NCBI GenBank assembly: GCA_045534575.1
Contig: JAZSJZ010000008.1
Coordinates: 1-64,000 of the forward strand
DNA: 64,000 nucleotides
Reading direction: 5' to 3'
Source of the DNA: UBA4636 sp045534575
GTDB lineage: Bacteria; Bacillota; Clostridia; Christensenellales; Borkfalkiaceae
Below the pieces are notes generated by a model. It ran no database searches. It was not told where the DNA came from and worked only from the letters and a program-made list of their open reading frames with translations. Made by a program: the position numbers and the translations under genes. Position 1 is the stretch's first letter. Each line of letters opens with the position of its first letter. Positions 51,999-60,491 of the stretch are shown here, piece after piece.

Positions 51999-53558
51999 TT
52001 AATTTTGAGTATCAGTTGAGTTTTCTTTAGCGAAAATTATTTCATCATCGTCATCTTTAACGTTAAGTTTTTTAGCAACGAATTTTGCAACGAACCCGCT
52101 AACTAAAACAATCAAAGTTATTAGCCATCCGCCAATAATATTAGATAAAAGCGAGTAGGAAGAGTCTGCTCCGTAAATGCCACCGCTTTTTATTAGCGAA
52201 TATAAATTCCAAGCAAGGAACGCCGTTAAAACGATAGGCGCAACGAATTTTACGATAACGTTGAAATACGCAACGGAGAGTTTTGCTTTTTTAGTGTTTT
52301 TGTTAACTTCTTCGCAAAGTTTTGGCGTTGAAACAGTCCAGCCGATAACGAGCGTTTCGATAATACCAATAATAATAAGGTTATAACTATTGCACCAATT
52401 ATCTAAAATATCAACGAACGCAAGCCCCGCTCCCGTTGTGAAGAAAAGCGAAATAACGCCAAGAATTAAGCACAGCCACAAGATAGTTTTTTTCTTGTTG
52501 AACTTGAACTTATCAGCAACGGCGGTTGCAACGCCTTCAACGATTGAATACGCCGAGTTTACGGCTAGAGATGCTAAGCAGAAGTAGAAAACGAAAGCAA
52601 AAATCGAGTTAAAAATTCCGCTGTTTGAAAGGTTTACAATGGCTTGTGGATAAACGATAAAAGCCGTCGTTAAGCCTTGGTCGGTTATAGAGCCGAGCAT
52701 TCCCGTTCCCGCCATAGTGGTGAACATAACGAAACTTGCTAGAACGCTAATGGCAAGGTCGCAAACCATAATGATGATAGAATCGGCAAAAATGTTTTGG
52801 TCTTCCTTCATAAACGAACCGTAAGCAAACATTATGCACATCATAATCGAGAGCGAATAGAACATTTGCCCAAACGCATCAACCCACAAGGTTGGGTCGG
52901 CAAGTTCTTTTAGATTTGGAATAAATAAAGCCTTAATGCCTTCAACTGCGTTTGGTAGCATAACGCCACGAATTGCTAAAATGAAAAGGCATAAAATAGG
53001 AAGAATAACGGTTATCTTGCTGGCTTTTCCTATACTTTTCGTGCCGTTTTTAATGCAAGAATAAATTAAAACCCACGCAATAACTAGGCATAAAACAACG
53101 CCCCAAGCAATGGTCGAAAAACCTTCGGTTGTCCCAGTCGTTTTAATAAGGTCTTTCCAAATGGAAGCGGCGGCAACCGAATCGCCGGTTATGGGAATAA
53201 ACTTAAAGAACGAAACGCACATTAGAATTATCCACGCGAACATAACCACGTAGTAAGCGCAAATAAAGAAAGCGTTAGTCGTTGGAAGCCAACCAACGGG
53301 CTCTAGTTTTTTGTTAAGCGACCTAAACGCTAGCGTTGCGCCTCGTTTTGATTTTCTGCCAATGGCAAGTTCCATCATAAGAAGTGGCACGCCGATTGCT
53401 ACGCCTAAAATAATGTAAACTAGTAAAAAAGTTGCTCCGCCGTGCTTTGCGCAAAGCCCCGGGAAGCGGAGCGCGTTTCCAAGCCCTACCGCCGAGCCAA
53501 CTGCGGCGAAAATAAACGCACCGCGTGTTGCCCAATTATTTCTTGAAGTGTTAGTCAT
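51999..53558 (-). CDS. Neurotransmitter:sodium symporter (NSS/SNF) family transporter
   Basis: A 519-residue 12-TM transporter, a LeuT-type Na+-coupled carrier of amino acids. TM1 carries GSAVGLGNALRFPGLCAKHGG, the unwound Na+/substrate segment (LeuT NxWRFP equivalent). The TM6 region FYSLSIMMCIMFAYGS is also typical. The acidic C-terminal tail (DDDDEIIFAKE) is cytoplasmic. The substrate cannot be told from sequence; amino acids are usual. Monocistronic. Confidence 0.9.
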   Translation of the reverse strand: MTNTSRNNWATRGAFIFAAVGSAVGLGNALRFPGLCAKHGGATFLLVYIILGVAIGVPLLMMELAIGRKSKRGATLAFRSLNKKLEPVGWLPTTNAFFICAYYVVMFAWIILMCVSFFKFIPITGDSVAAASIWKDLIKTTGTTEGFSTIAWGVVLCLVIAWVLIYSCIKNGTKSIGKASKITVILPILCLFILAIRGVMLPNAVEGIKALFIPNLKELADPTLWVDAFGQMFYSLSIMMCIMFAYGSFMKEDQNIFADSIIIMVCDLAISVLASFVMFTTMAGTGMLGSITDQGLTTAFIVYPQAIVNLSNSGIFNSIFAFVFYFCLASLAVNSAYSIVEGVATAVADKFKFNKKKTILWLCLILGVISLFFTTGAGLAFVDILDNWCNSYNLIIIGIIETLVIGWTVSTPKLCEEVNKNTKKAKLSVAYFNVIVKFVAPIVLTAFLAWNLYSLIKSGGIYGADSSYSLLSNIIGGWLITLIVLVSGFVAKFVAKKLNVKDDDDEIIFAKENSTDTQN

Positions 53559-53606
53559 AAATTCCTTAAATATCTAAAGTTAAAAGTTTAAATTTTTAAT
53601 TTTTTG

Positions 53607-56207
53607 TTACTCTTTTTCGCCTAAAACAATGTAATCTTCCTTTTCGATGGCTTCCTTAATTTTGTTTAGGTCTGCCCCGTTATGCGAAATAACGCAAGTT
53701 TTTTGTTCGAAACTCGCTTGGCACGAAACAACCCTTTCAATGCTAAGAACGGCTTGTTGAACGCTTTTTTCGCAGTGTGGGCACATCATACCGTCAACTT
53801 TAAGCGTTGTGGTTTGCAAGGCTTTCTCACAAGGCGAAGTTTGTTCGGTGTTAGAATTTTCAATAATATCATTATTGAAATTGTCTTCTTGCATATTTTG
53901 AACTAATAAAGCCGAACTGTCAACTAAAACTTGGCAACTTTCGCCATTTTTGCACTTTTCGAACCTAACTTTTTTAAAAAAGTTAAGTCTAAGCGCGTTC
54001 GTTACCACGAATAAGCTCGATAAACTCATTGCCCCAGCCGCTAGCATAGGGCTTAAGGTTAAGCCTAAAAAGGCGAGCGCGCCACCTGCTATCGGTATGC
54101 AAATTACGTTATAGATAAACGCCCAGAAAAGATTTTGCTTTATGGTTTTAATAACCTTTTTCGATAAAAGAACGGCGTTCAAAAGCGAGGTTAAATCGTT
54201 CATAAGAACGACTTGAGCCGAATCGGTTGCGATAAACGAGCCTGAAGATATGGCAACGCCAACGTCTGCCTCAGTTAAAGAAGGCGCGTCGTTAACGCCG
54301 TCGCCAACCATAGCGACAACGTGCTGTTCTTTAAGAGTTTTAACAATTTCTTGTTTTTGGTGAGGGAACACGCCCGCAAAAACGTTTTCTTTTTTGATAT
54401 TGCACTCATCTGCAACGGCGTTTGCTGTAAAAGGCGTATCGCCCGTTAGCATAAACACTTCAATACCAAGATTTTGCAAAGCGTCAATAACGAAATTAGC
54501 CTCTTCTTTTATGGTATCGGTTACGGCGATTATGCCAACAACTTGATTGCCTTTAGCAAAGTAGATAGGCGTTTTTCCCTTTTTTGCGAGAGTTTTGCCA
54601 AGTTCTTCAACCTGCGCTGTTTCTATCTTATTATCTTTTAAAAGGGCGAGGTTGCCTGCAATTAGTTTTTCTCCGTGCTTGATAGCCGTAACGCCAAGCC
54701 CCGTTAAAACTTCATAGTTTTCAGTATCTTCTAAGTTTAAGCCGAACTTATCAATTATTGCTTTAGCAAGCGGGTGCTCGCTTTTGCTTTCTAAAAGCGT
54801 TGCAATTTTAATAAGTTCTGTTTCGGTAAAGCCGTTTTGCACAAGTATGTCGCTAACAGTTGGCTTTCCACTTGTGATAGTTCCTGTTTTATCTAATATA
54901 ACGGCGGAAGATTTACCCAAAACCTCAAGCGAGGTCGCCGTTTTAAAAAGTGCGCCAACTTTTGCGCCAACACCGCTTCCAACCATAATGGCAACGGGAG
55001 TTGCCAAGCCTAGCGCACAAGGGCAACTAATAACTAAAACCGCAACGCACCTTTGGAGCGAAAAGGAAAAACTTTCGCCGATAATCATCCACACGGCAAA
55101 AACGATTAAAGAAATTGCAATAACTAAAGGCACGAACACCCCTGCAACCTTATCGGCAGTTTTAGCAATCGGCGCTTTCGATAGACTTACGTTCTTAACC
55201 ATTTCAATAATTTTCGAAAGGGTAGTGTCGCTACCAACGCTGGTTGCCTTTGCTACGAAATATCCGTTCACGTTGGTGGTCGAAGCATAAACTTGGTCAT
55301 TTGCCTTTTTTTCAACGGGCACGAACTCACCCGTCAAGGTCGATTGGTCAACGCTAGCAACGCCTTCTAAAATAACGCCGTCTAGCGGAATAAACTCGCC
55401 CGTTTTCACAACGAAAACGTCGCCAACCTTAACGCTCTCAACATCAACAACCGTTTCCGCACCGTCAACTAAAAGCGTAGCCGTTTTTGGAGACAATGCC
55501 ATAAGCGATTGAATTGCGCTCGTCGTTCTGCCTTTTGAAAGGCTTTCAAGCATTTTTCCTAGCGTTATTAGCGTTACTATCATTGCCGAGCCTTCAAAAT
55601 AAAGGTCGTGGGCAAAGTGAGTAAGTTGCATAAAGGCTTGATTGTAAGTGTAAAGACAAATTTTAATGGTTATTGCAAGGCTATAGATAAAACTTGCGCC
55701 CGAACCTAGGGCAACTAACGAATCCATATTAGGCGAGAGTTTTATTAAAGACTTAAACCCGCTAATAAAGAAATTTCGGTTTATGATTAAAATTATGGAA
55801 CATAAAACAAGTTGAATTAAAGCGTTTGTGAGCGCGCCTAGATTTGAGTTGAAAAATTCGGGAAGAGGTAATCCAATCATCCGCCCCATCGAGAAATACA
55901 TTAAGATAATAAGAAGAATAAGAGATGGAATAAGCCTTCGTATCATTTGCTTAGTTTCGGGCGTTAATGAAGTTATAGGCTGACTTTTTGCCTCATTTTC
56001 GTCAATTATTTGCGCGCTATAGCCCGCTTTTTTAACGGCTGATAGAATTTGCTCGATTAAGAAAGGCTCGTTAAATTCAACCTTCATTTCGGCTGTAATT
56101 AAGTTGACGAAAACTTCTTTCACGCCATTAACGTTTTTAACAGCCTTTTCAACTTTTTGCTGGCACACAGCACAACTCATTCCAAAAACCTTAAAATTTT
56201 TCGTCAA
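53607..56207 (-). CDS. copA: Copper-type P1B ATPase with N- and C-terminal HMA domains
   Basis: An ~866-residue heavy-metal P-type ATPase. Order: N-terminal HMA (GMSCAVCQ), eight TM segments with the Cu+ site ISCPCALGLATP, actuator TGEF, phosphorylation site DKTGTIT, HP motif SEHPLA, TGD and GDGVNDAP. A second HMA follows at the C-terminus (GMMCPHCEKS, last ~70 residues). It exports Cu+ or Ag+. Start uncertain: TTG at 56207 has GGTGG at 8 bp and is preferred over a GTG at 56219 that overlaps that site. A dispersed repeat lies in frame in the linker after the first HMA. Confidence 0.95.
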   Translation of the reverse strand: MTKNFKVFGMSCAVCQQKVEKAVKNVNGVKEVFVNLITAEMKVEFNEPFLIEQILSAVKKAGYSAQIIDENEAKSQPITSLTPETKQMIRRLIPSLILLIILMYFSMGRMIGLPLPEFFNSNLGALTNALIQLVLCSIILIINRNFFISGFKSLIKLSPNMDSLVALGSGASFIYSLAITIKICLYTYNQAFMQLTHFAHDLYFEGSAMIVTLITLGKMLESLSKGRTTSAIQSLMALSPKTATLLVDGAETVVDVESVKVGDVFVVKTGEFIPLDGVILEGVASVDQSTLTGEFVPVEKKANDQVYASTTNVNGYFVAKATSVGSDTTLSKIIEMVKNVSLSKAPIAKTADKVAGVFVPLVIAISLIVFAVWMIIGESFSFSLQRCVAVLVISCPCALGLATPVAIMVGSGVGAKVGALFKTATSLEVLGKSSAVILDKTGTITSGKPTVSDILVQNGFTETELIKIATLLESKSEHPLAKAIIDKFGLNLEDTENYEVLTGLGVTAIKHGEKLIAGNLALLKDNKIETAQVEELGKTLAKKGKTPIYFAKGNQVVGIIAVTDTIKEEANFVIDALQNLGIEVFMLTGDTPFTANAVADECNIKKENVFAGVFPHQKQEIVKTLKEQHVVAMVGDGVNDAPSLTEADVGVAISSGSFIATDSAQVVLMNDLTSLLNAVLLSKKVIKTIKQNLFWAFIYNVICIPIAGGALAFLGLTLSPMLAAGAMSLSSLFVVTNALRLNFFKKVRFEKCKNGESCQVLVDSSALLVQNMQEDNFNNDIIENSNTEQTSPCEKALQTTTLKVDGMMCPHCEKSVQQAVLSIERVVSCQASFEQKTCVISHNGADLNKIKEAIEKEDYIVLGEKE
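55960..55988 (-). repeat. Dispersed CTATAA hairpin repeat, copy 12 (inside coding sequence)
   Basis: In the coding sense, AAAAAGTCAGCCTATAACTT followed by CATTAACGC matches the family consensus. It encodes about SQPITSLTP in the linker between the HMA domain and the first TM of copA. Confidence 0.7.
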
Positions 56208-56239
56208 AATAATCACCACCTTTTAAATTTATTTCTAAA

Positions 56240-56268
56240 ATTATACAATAATATGCCCATTTTGTAAA
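56240..56268 (-). promoter_or_regulatory. Promoter of copA
   Basis: On the minus strand: TTTACA, a 17 bp spacer, perfect TATAAT. No recognisable CsoR or CopY box. Confidence 0.75.
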
Positions 56269-56294
56269 GAATTAAAATAAAAAATAATAATGCG

Positions 56295-56323
56295 TTGCAA
56301 AATTGAAGCGTTTAGTGTATAAT
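56295..56323 (+). promoter_or_regulatory. Promoter of Nudix gene
   Basis: TTGCAA, a 17 bp spacer, perfect TATAAT, about 45 bp before the ATG. Confidence 0.65.
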
Positions 56324-56368
56324 GAAAAAGTAAAACTTAACAAATTAAATTTAGAAAAGGGATTTTTT

Positions 56369-56953
56369 ATGCAAGAGAATATTTTAATCACTGACGCAAA
56401 GTTAATAAACGGGCTTTATGGTGAGAGCGATAAGTTTTTGAAAGAGGCAACGCTTGAAGATTTTTTGTTTGCCGTTCAAAACGCGCACACTTTTATGCCA
56501 AGAGACGAGGTTGAAAACGACCCAACCAAAAAGCAAATCATAGCATACTGCGTAATTAGAAAGGGCGATGAAATTTTTGTTACGAAAAGGCTAAAAAAGC
56601 AAAGCGAAAAACGCCTTCACGACCGCCACTCAATCGGCGTTGGCGGGCATATTAACACAACCGATTTAACGAGCGAAAACGTCGTTTTGGTTGGTATGGA
56701 GCGAGAACTTCACGAAGAAGTTTTCATTAGCGACGATTTTTCGGCTAAGTTTTTAGGCGTTATTAACGATAATTCAACTCAAGTTAACAGCGTGCATTGC
56801 GGTGCGTGCTTTATGATAACGTTAGAAAGTGGCGATTGCTCGGTAAAAGAAACTGAAAAAATGGAAGGCTTTTGGGTTCATAAAGATAACCTTAGAGAGT
56901 ATTTTGATAAAATGGAAGGCTGGTCGCAAATAGTTATAAATTCGATTTTTTAA
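56369..56953 (+). CDS. Nudix-fold hydrolase-like protein
   Basis: A 194-residue protein with a Nudix box: GVGGHINTTD, then VLVGMERELHEEVFI (RExxEE core), in the middle third. The spacing within the first half of the box is longer than the standard 23-residue motif, so substrate and even activity are uncertain. The N-terminal ~60 residues (FMPRDEVENDPTKKQIIAYC) precede the fold. The ATG at 56369 has AAAAGGGA; the longer in-frame extension upstream has no support. A repeat hairpin separates it from rubrerythrin. Confidence 0.8.
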   Translation: MQENILITDAKLINGLYGESDKFLKEATLEDFLFAVQNAHTFMPRDEVENDPTKKQIIAYCVIRKGDEIFVTKRLKKQSEKRLHDRHSIGVGGHINTTDLTSENVVLVGMERELHEEVFISDDFSAKFLGVINDNSTQVNSVHCGACFMITLESGDCSVKETEKMEGFWVHKDNLREYFDKMEGWSQIVINSIF

Positions 56954-56972
56954 AAATTTAAAATTGATGTTT

Positions 56973-57017
56973 AAAACCTCTCAAAACGGTCGATAATCGG
57001 CTTATAGGGAGGTTTTT
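56973..57017 (-). repeat. Dispersed CTATAA hairpin repeat, copy 13, enclosing the rbr ribosome site
   Basis: Orientation B. AAAACCTCTC pairs with GGGAGGTTTT (10 bp with one G-T), loop containing GGTCGATAATCGGCTTATA. The right arm holds the AGGGAGG ribosome site of rubrerythrin. Confidence 0.8.
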
Positions 57018-57020
57018 ATT

Positions 57021-57605
57021 ATGCAACTAAAAGATAGTCAAACTTATTTAAACTTAGCAAGAGCGTATTCTGGCGAGTGTCAAGCAATGGTGAGATACCG
57101 CTTTATCGAATACGGCGCGAGAATGAAGGGCTACAACGCCTTGGCTGAATTTATCGATAAAATCGTTTATAACGAATTTAACCACGCGCGCATGTTCTAC
57201 ACGGCAATTCAATCTGCTTCAAAAGAGCCGATTGATAACATTGATATCTGCGCTGGCACGCCTTTTAGAGAAAAGTGGGATTTAACTGAAAATCTTAACT
57301 TTGCCGCAATGGGCGAAAACACCGAAGTTGAACTTTATCGCGAGTTTTCAAAGGTTGCAAAGGAAGAAGGCTTTGAAGATATTGCTAATCTTTTTATGGA
57401 AATTTCTAAGATTGAAGCAAAGCACGAAAGGATGTTTGCTTGCTTGCACGAGCATATGCTAAACGGCACGCTTTATTCTCGCGATAAAAAGACCAAGTGG
57501 ATATGCTCTGGCTGTGGCTACGAGCACGAAGCAAACGAAGCGTTTGAGATTTGCCCAGTGTGCAAACAAAAGCAAGGCGTGGTTGAAATTGATTGCAAGT
57601 GCTAA
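57021..57605 (+). CDS. rbr: Rubrerythrin
   Basis: A 194-residue peroxide-reducing diiron protein. The four-helix bundle has the usual ligands: SGECQAMVRYRF, YNEFNHARMF (ExxH), NTEVELYREF and IEAKHERMF (ExxH). The C-terminal rubredoxin domain is CSGCGYEHE...CPVCKQ. It detoxifies H2O2 in anaerobes, completing the pathway begun by desulfoferrodoxin. The ribosome site AGGGAGG lies in the stem of repeat copy 13. Confidence 0.96.
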   Translation: MQLKDSQTYLNLARAYSGECQAMVRYRFIEYGARMKGYNALAEFIDKIVYNEFNHARMFYTAIQSASKEPIDNIDICAGTPFREKWDLTENLNFAAMGENTEVELYREFSKVAKEEGFEDIANLFMEISKIEAKHERMFACLHEHMLNGTLYSRDKKTKWICSGCGYEHEANEAFEICPVCKQKQGVVEIDCKC

Positions 57606-57644
57606 ATAAGCCATAAATAGAGCGGGTTTGTGCAAAAAAAACGC

Positions 57645-57673
57645 TTGATAAAAAAATTTTAATTTGATACAAT
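57645..57673 (+). promoter_or_regulatory. Promoter of glycine riboswitch-AGCS unit
   Basis: TTGATA, a 17 bp spacer, TACAAT, just upstream of the aptamer. Confidence 0.78.
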
Positions 57674-57689
57674 TATAAAAACGCTAAAT

Positions 57690-57811
57690 GAAGTTTGCAG
57701 AACGGAAGGACTGCAAGCGGATGGCACTCCGGAGAATTTCGTTAAATCGAATACCGAAGGGGCAAGGGAAACTAAGGTTTTCTAATCTCTCAGGTAAAAG
57801 AATGGAGCACT
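57690..57811 (+). promoter_or_regulatory. Glycine riboswitch, single aptamer
   Basis: The family core is clear: CTCCGGAGAA at 57727-57736, ATACCGAAGGGGCAAGGGAA at 57751-57770, and CTCTCAGGTAAAAGAATGGA at 57787-57806. CTCC and GGAG close the P1 helix. Only one full aptamer is seen; upstream a TTGCAG/CTGCAA hairpin (57695-57716) occupies the place of a second or ghost aptamer. A terminator follows before the transporter gene, so control is by transcription attenuation. Confidence 0.93.
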
Positions 57812-57841
57812 TTTAATAATTATAAGGTTAAAAGGTCTAAC

Positions 57842-57876
57842 GGAGAGTCTAAAGGTTTTAGCACTCTCCTTTTTTT
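57842..57876 (+). terminator. Riboswitch expression-platform terminator
   Basis: GGAGAGTCTAAA pairs with TTTAG-C-ACTCTCC (12 bp with one bulge), then TTTTTTT, ending 5 bp before the transporter ATG. Confidence 0.88.
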
Positions 57877-57881
57877 GTGTT

Positions 57882-59411
57882 ATGGAAAAGTTAACGAGCA
57901 TAATTTCATCAATTAACGAAAAGGTTTTGTGGGGAATTCCTATGATTTTGGCAATCATAGGCGTTGGTCTGTTTTTTACCATTATCACTAAATTCTTGCA
58001 AGTTCGAAAGTTCAAAACTGCGCTAAAATCAACCATTTACCCATCAATTAAGGGCATTGGCAAGGGCAAAACAGATAAAGACAAAGTTTCGCCTTTCCAA
58101 GCGTTTGCAACTGCGATTTCAGGCTCGATTGGAACGGGGAATATCGTTGGCGTTGTCGGGGCGATTATCTTGGGCGGTCCGGGCGCAGTGTTTTGGATGT
58201 GGGTTTCGGCGTTTTTCGGGCTACTCACTAACTTCATTGAAACGGTTTTAAGTTTGTATTACCGCGAAAAAAATGAAAAAGGCGAGATTGTCGGCGGGCC
58301 GATGTATTACATAACTAATGGGCTTAACAAAAAATGGCTTGCGATAATTTTTGCGGTGTGCTGTTTGTTTGCATCCGTTGGGATGGGCATGGTGCAATCT
58401 AACTCAATTTCTGGCGTGTTGCAAACGGTGATTGCTCCAAATAGCGTAGAAAACGCTAAAATCGTTGCTATTGTGGTTGGCGTAACCGTATCGCTTTTAA
58501 CAACGCTAATCATTATTGGCGGTATTAAAAGAATAGGCAAGGTTGCAAGCGTAGTCGTTCCGTTTATGGCAATGCTTTGCATAATAATGTCTTTAATAGT
58601 TATAGCAATTAACATTAACGCTTTGCCAAAAGCATTTTATCTTATCGTTAGCGAGGCGTTTAGTTTTAAGGCAGTTTCGGGCGGATTTTTAGGCTATACC
58701 ATTTTGGTTGGCATGCGCTATGGCTTTGCAAGAGGAATTTTCTCAAACGAGGCAGGGCTTGGCTCTGCGCCGATAGCCCACGCAAGTTCGTCAACAAAAG
58801 AGCCTGTTAAACAAGGTATGTGGGGAATGTTCGCAGTTTTTGTTGATACGTTCATCGTTTGTTCAATGACGGCTTTTGCGCTTATAACCACTTCTTTAAA
58901 TTCTGGGGCTTTTGACTGGACTAATATTTCTCAAAACGCTCTTTTAGATAAAAACGTTATTGCTCCTTTTGCCTTCACTCAAAACTTTGGCGGATTTGGC
59001 TCGATAGTCTTTTCAATAATTATGCCACTTTTTGCCTTCACAACCATTTTAGCGTGGGCGTTTTACGGCGAAAAGGCGATTGAATTTTTATGCGGAAGAA
59101 AGAGCGCAAAAGTGGGCACGCTAATTTTTAAATTAGTGTTCGTTGTTTTGTTGATAGTGGGTGCGCTAGTAAGTTCAAAACTCGTTTGGGAACTTGACGA
59201 TTGTTTTAACGCCTTAATGGCTGTTCCAAACCTAATTGCTATTGTTATGCTATCTAAGGTGGCGATTAAAGTTACCAAGAACTATTTTGATAGAAGGCGC
59301 GGGGTTGACGTTGAGCCAATGCTTTCTTTCGATAAAGAAACTAACGATAAATTAATTAAAGAATTAAAAGAAGAAAACCAAGGCGCAAATCTTTTGGTGG
59401 AAAGAGATTAG
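57882..59411 (+). CDS. AGCS-family Na+:alanine/glycine symporter
   Basis: A 509-residue transporter with about 11-12 TM segments. Family signatures: FQAFATAISGSIGTGNIVGV near residue 70, GGPMYYITNGL near residue 135, and ARGIFSNEAGLGSAPIAHAS near residue 285. It imports small amino acids with Na+. The glycine riboswitch directly upstream argues that glycine is a substrate or signal. No Shine-Dalgarno is visible between the terminator T-run and the ATG, which is unusual for this genome. Confidence 0.95.
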   Translation: MEKLTSIISSINEKVLWGIPMILAIIGVGLFFTIITKFLQVRKFKTALKSTIYPSIKGIGKGKTDKDKVSPFQAFATAISGSIGTGNIVGVVGAIILGGPGAVFWMWVSAFFGLLTNFIETVLSLYYREKNEKGEIVGGPMYYITNGLNKKWLAIIFAVCCLFASVGMGMVQSNSISGVLQTVIAPNSVENAKIVAIVVGVTVSLLTTLIIIGGIKRIGKVASVVVPFMAMLCIIMSLIVIAININALPKAFYLIVSEAFSFKAVSGGFLGYTILVGMRYGFARGIFSNEAGLGSAPIAHASSSTKEPVKQGMWGMFAVFVDTFIVCSMTAFALITTSLNSGAFDWTNISQNALLDKNVIAPFAFTQNFGGFGSIVFSIIMPLFAFTTILAWAFYGEKAIEFLCGRKSAKVGTLIFKLVFVVLLIVGALVSSKLVWELDDCFNALMAVPNLIAIVMLSKVAIKVTKNYFDRRRGVDVEPMLSFDKETNDKLIKELKEENQGANLLVERD

Positions 59412-59440
59412 TGCCCCTATAACTTCATAATTGGCGTTTT
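59412..59440 (+). repeat. Dispersed CTATAA hairpin repeat, copy 14
   Basis: Orientation A. GCCCCTATAACTTCATAATT followed by GGC, directly after the AGCS stop codon. Confidence 0.75.
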
Positions 59441-59461
59441 TTGAAAAACTAAAACGCACCG

Positions 59462-59497
59462 AAAAGCCGAACTGTTGTCCTCTAAGTTCGGCTTTTT
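59462..59497 (+). terminator. Terminator after AGCS gene
   Basis: A perfect 12 bp stem (AAAAGCCGAACT / AGTTCGGCTTTT), 11-base loop, T-run. Confidence 0.9.
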
Positions 59498-59519
59498 GCG
59501 TGCTCAATTTAAGAAAATA

Positions 59520-59548
59520 TTGACAAATATTTTAAAAAAGAATATACT
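59520..59548 (+). promoter_or_regulatory. Diverged third copy of the duplicated promoter
   Basis: TTGACA, a 17 bp spacer rich in A/T (TTTTAAAAAAG), TATACT. It closely resembles the promoters at 36272 and 36748 and again drives a small membrane-protein gene. Confidence 0.85.
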
Positions 59549-59594
59549 TGTTTAATAGAGCAATTTGAGAAAACTTATTAGGTGATAATTAAAA

Positions 59595-60308
59595 ATGAAT
59601 AAATTTTATTTTAGAAGAAAAAATGCTTTTTATTATTTTTCCTTAATTTTTATAGTTTTTATGTTGGGTGTGATTATCTTTCTCGGCGTTTTGTTCTTAG
59701 AAAGCGCTATAAAAGATAAAGATTTCTTTTCTATCGCAGGCGTTATTTTTTCGGCTTTTGCTGTTTTTTATTTTATTTTAATGCTTTGCAATCTCGTGAA
59801 AACCTATAATAGAAGTTACTCTATTTCTAACGGAAAAATCGAGTTTGAAGGCGTTGCAGATTTTAAAAGCGTTGTGCATGGAAGCGCGTTCTTGAATTTT
59901 AAAAAAGAGCAAAAACAAGCAATTTCTATAAGTGAAATACCATATATTTTTATAACAAAATTTGTTTTTAGAACAGGCTCGGTGCTTCAAGAAATGGAGA
60001 AAATTGAAAACAAAAAACAAGTTATGGGCTATATGTTTTTGTTGAATAAATTTGTTTATGACGAAAAAAGGTGTCAAAATTCTTACGTTTTTGATGCTTT
60101 AAATAGTCAAGGCGACTATAATTCGCAATTTTACCAAGAGTTATTATCAATGAGTTATCAGGAAGAGGTGCTTAATCAATTATTGTTAAACGGCTTTAAG
60201 GGAGATGTTTTTTTATCTTCTCAAATATACGAGCCACGAAAGCAAGCCTTTGACCAAATGTTTTTAAAAAATAACCTTAGTCTTGATAAAATTCACGTAG
60301 TGGCGTAA
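59595..60308 (+). CDS. Two-TM membrane protein of unknown function
   Basis: A 237-residue protein with two N-terminal transmembrane helices (YYFSLIFIVFMLGVIIFLGV and the segment near residues 45-70) and a cytoplasmic domain of ~160 residues. The layout matches the cassette genes at 37-38 kb, although sequence similarity is weak. No family recognised. AGGTGAT ribosome site. It is preceded and followed by dispersed repeats. Confidence 0.7.
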   Translation: MNKFYFRRKNAFYYFSLIFIVFMLGVIIFLGVLFLESAIKDKDFFSIAGVIFSAFAVFYFILMLCNLVKTYNRSYSISNGKIEFEGVADFKSVVHGSAFLNFKKEQKQAISISEIPYIFITKFVFRTGSVLQEMEKIENKKQVMGYMFLLNKFVYDEKRCQNSYVFDALNSQGDYNSQFYQELLSMSYQEEVLNQLLLNGFKGDVFLSSQIYEPRKQAFDQMFLKNNLSLDKIHVVA

Positions 60309-60351
60309 GCGAAAAAACTAAACGCCAAAATTTTCTTAATTTTTTTAAAAA

Positions 60352-60385
60352 AGTGCCGTTAATCGACCTATTGGCGGGCTTTTTG
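60352..60385 (-). repeat. Dispersed CTATAA hairpin repeat, copy 15
   Basis: Orientation B. GTGCCGTTAATCGACCTATT followed by GGCGGGCTTTTT; a diverged core (CCAATAG on the minus strand). Likely terminator of the preceding gene. Confidence 0.72.
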
Positions 60386-60445
60386 TCTAAAACTTATGCA
60401 AATTTATTAAAAAGAAAGTTAAAATAAAACAATTTTAAAATAAAA

Positions 60446-60470
60446 TGAGTTCGGCAAAGAGCCGAACTCA
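60446..60470 (-). terminator. Terminator of gdhA
   Basis: A perfect 10 bp stem TGAGTTCGGC / GCCGAACTCA, 5-base loop; on the minus strand it is followed by a TTTTATTTT tract. Confidence 0.78.
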
Positions 60471-60491
60471 TATTTTCTTTTAGTTAAAATT

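Noticed and set aside
54784..55290. 168-residue plus-strand frame opposite copA
   Set aside because: Antisense shadow of a strongly coding, well-recognised gene with no ribosome site of its own.
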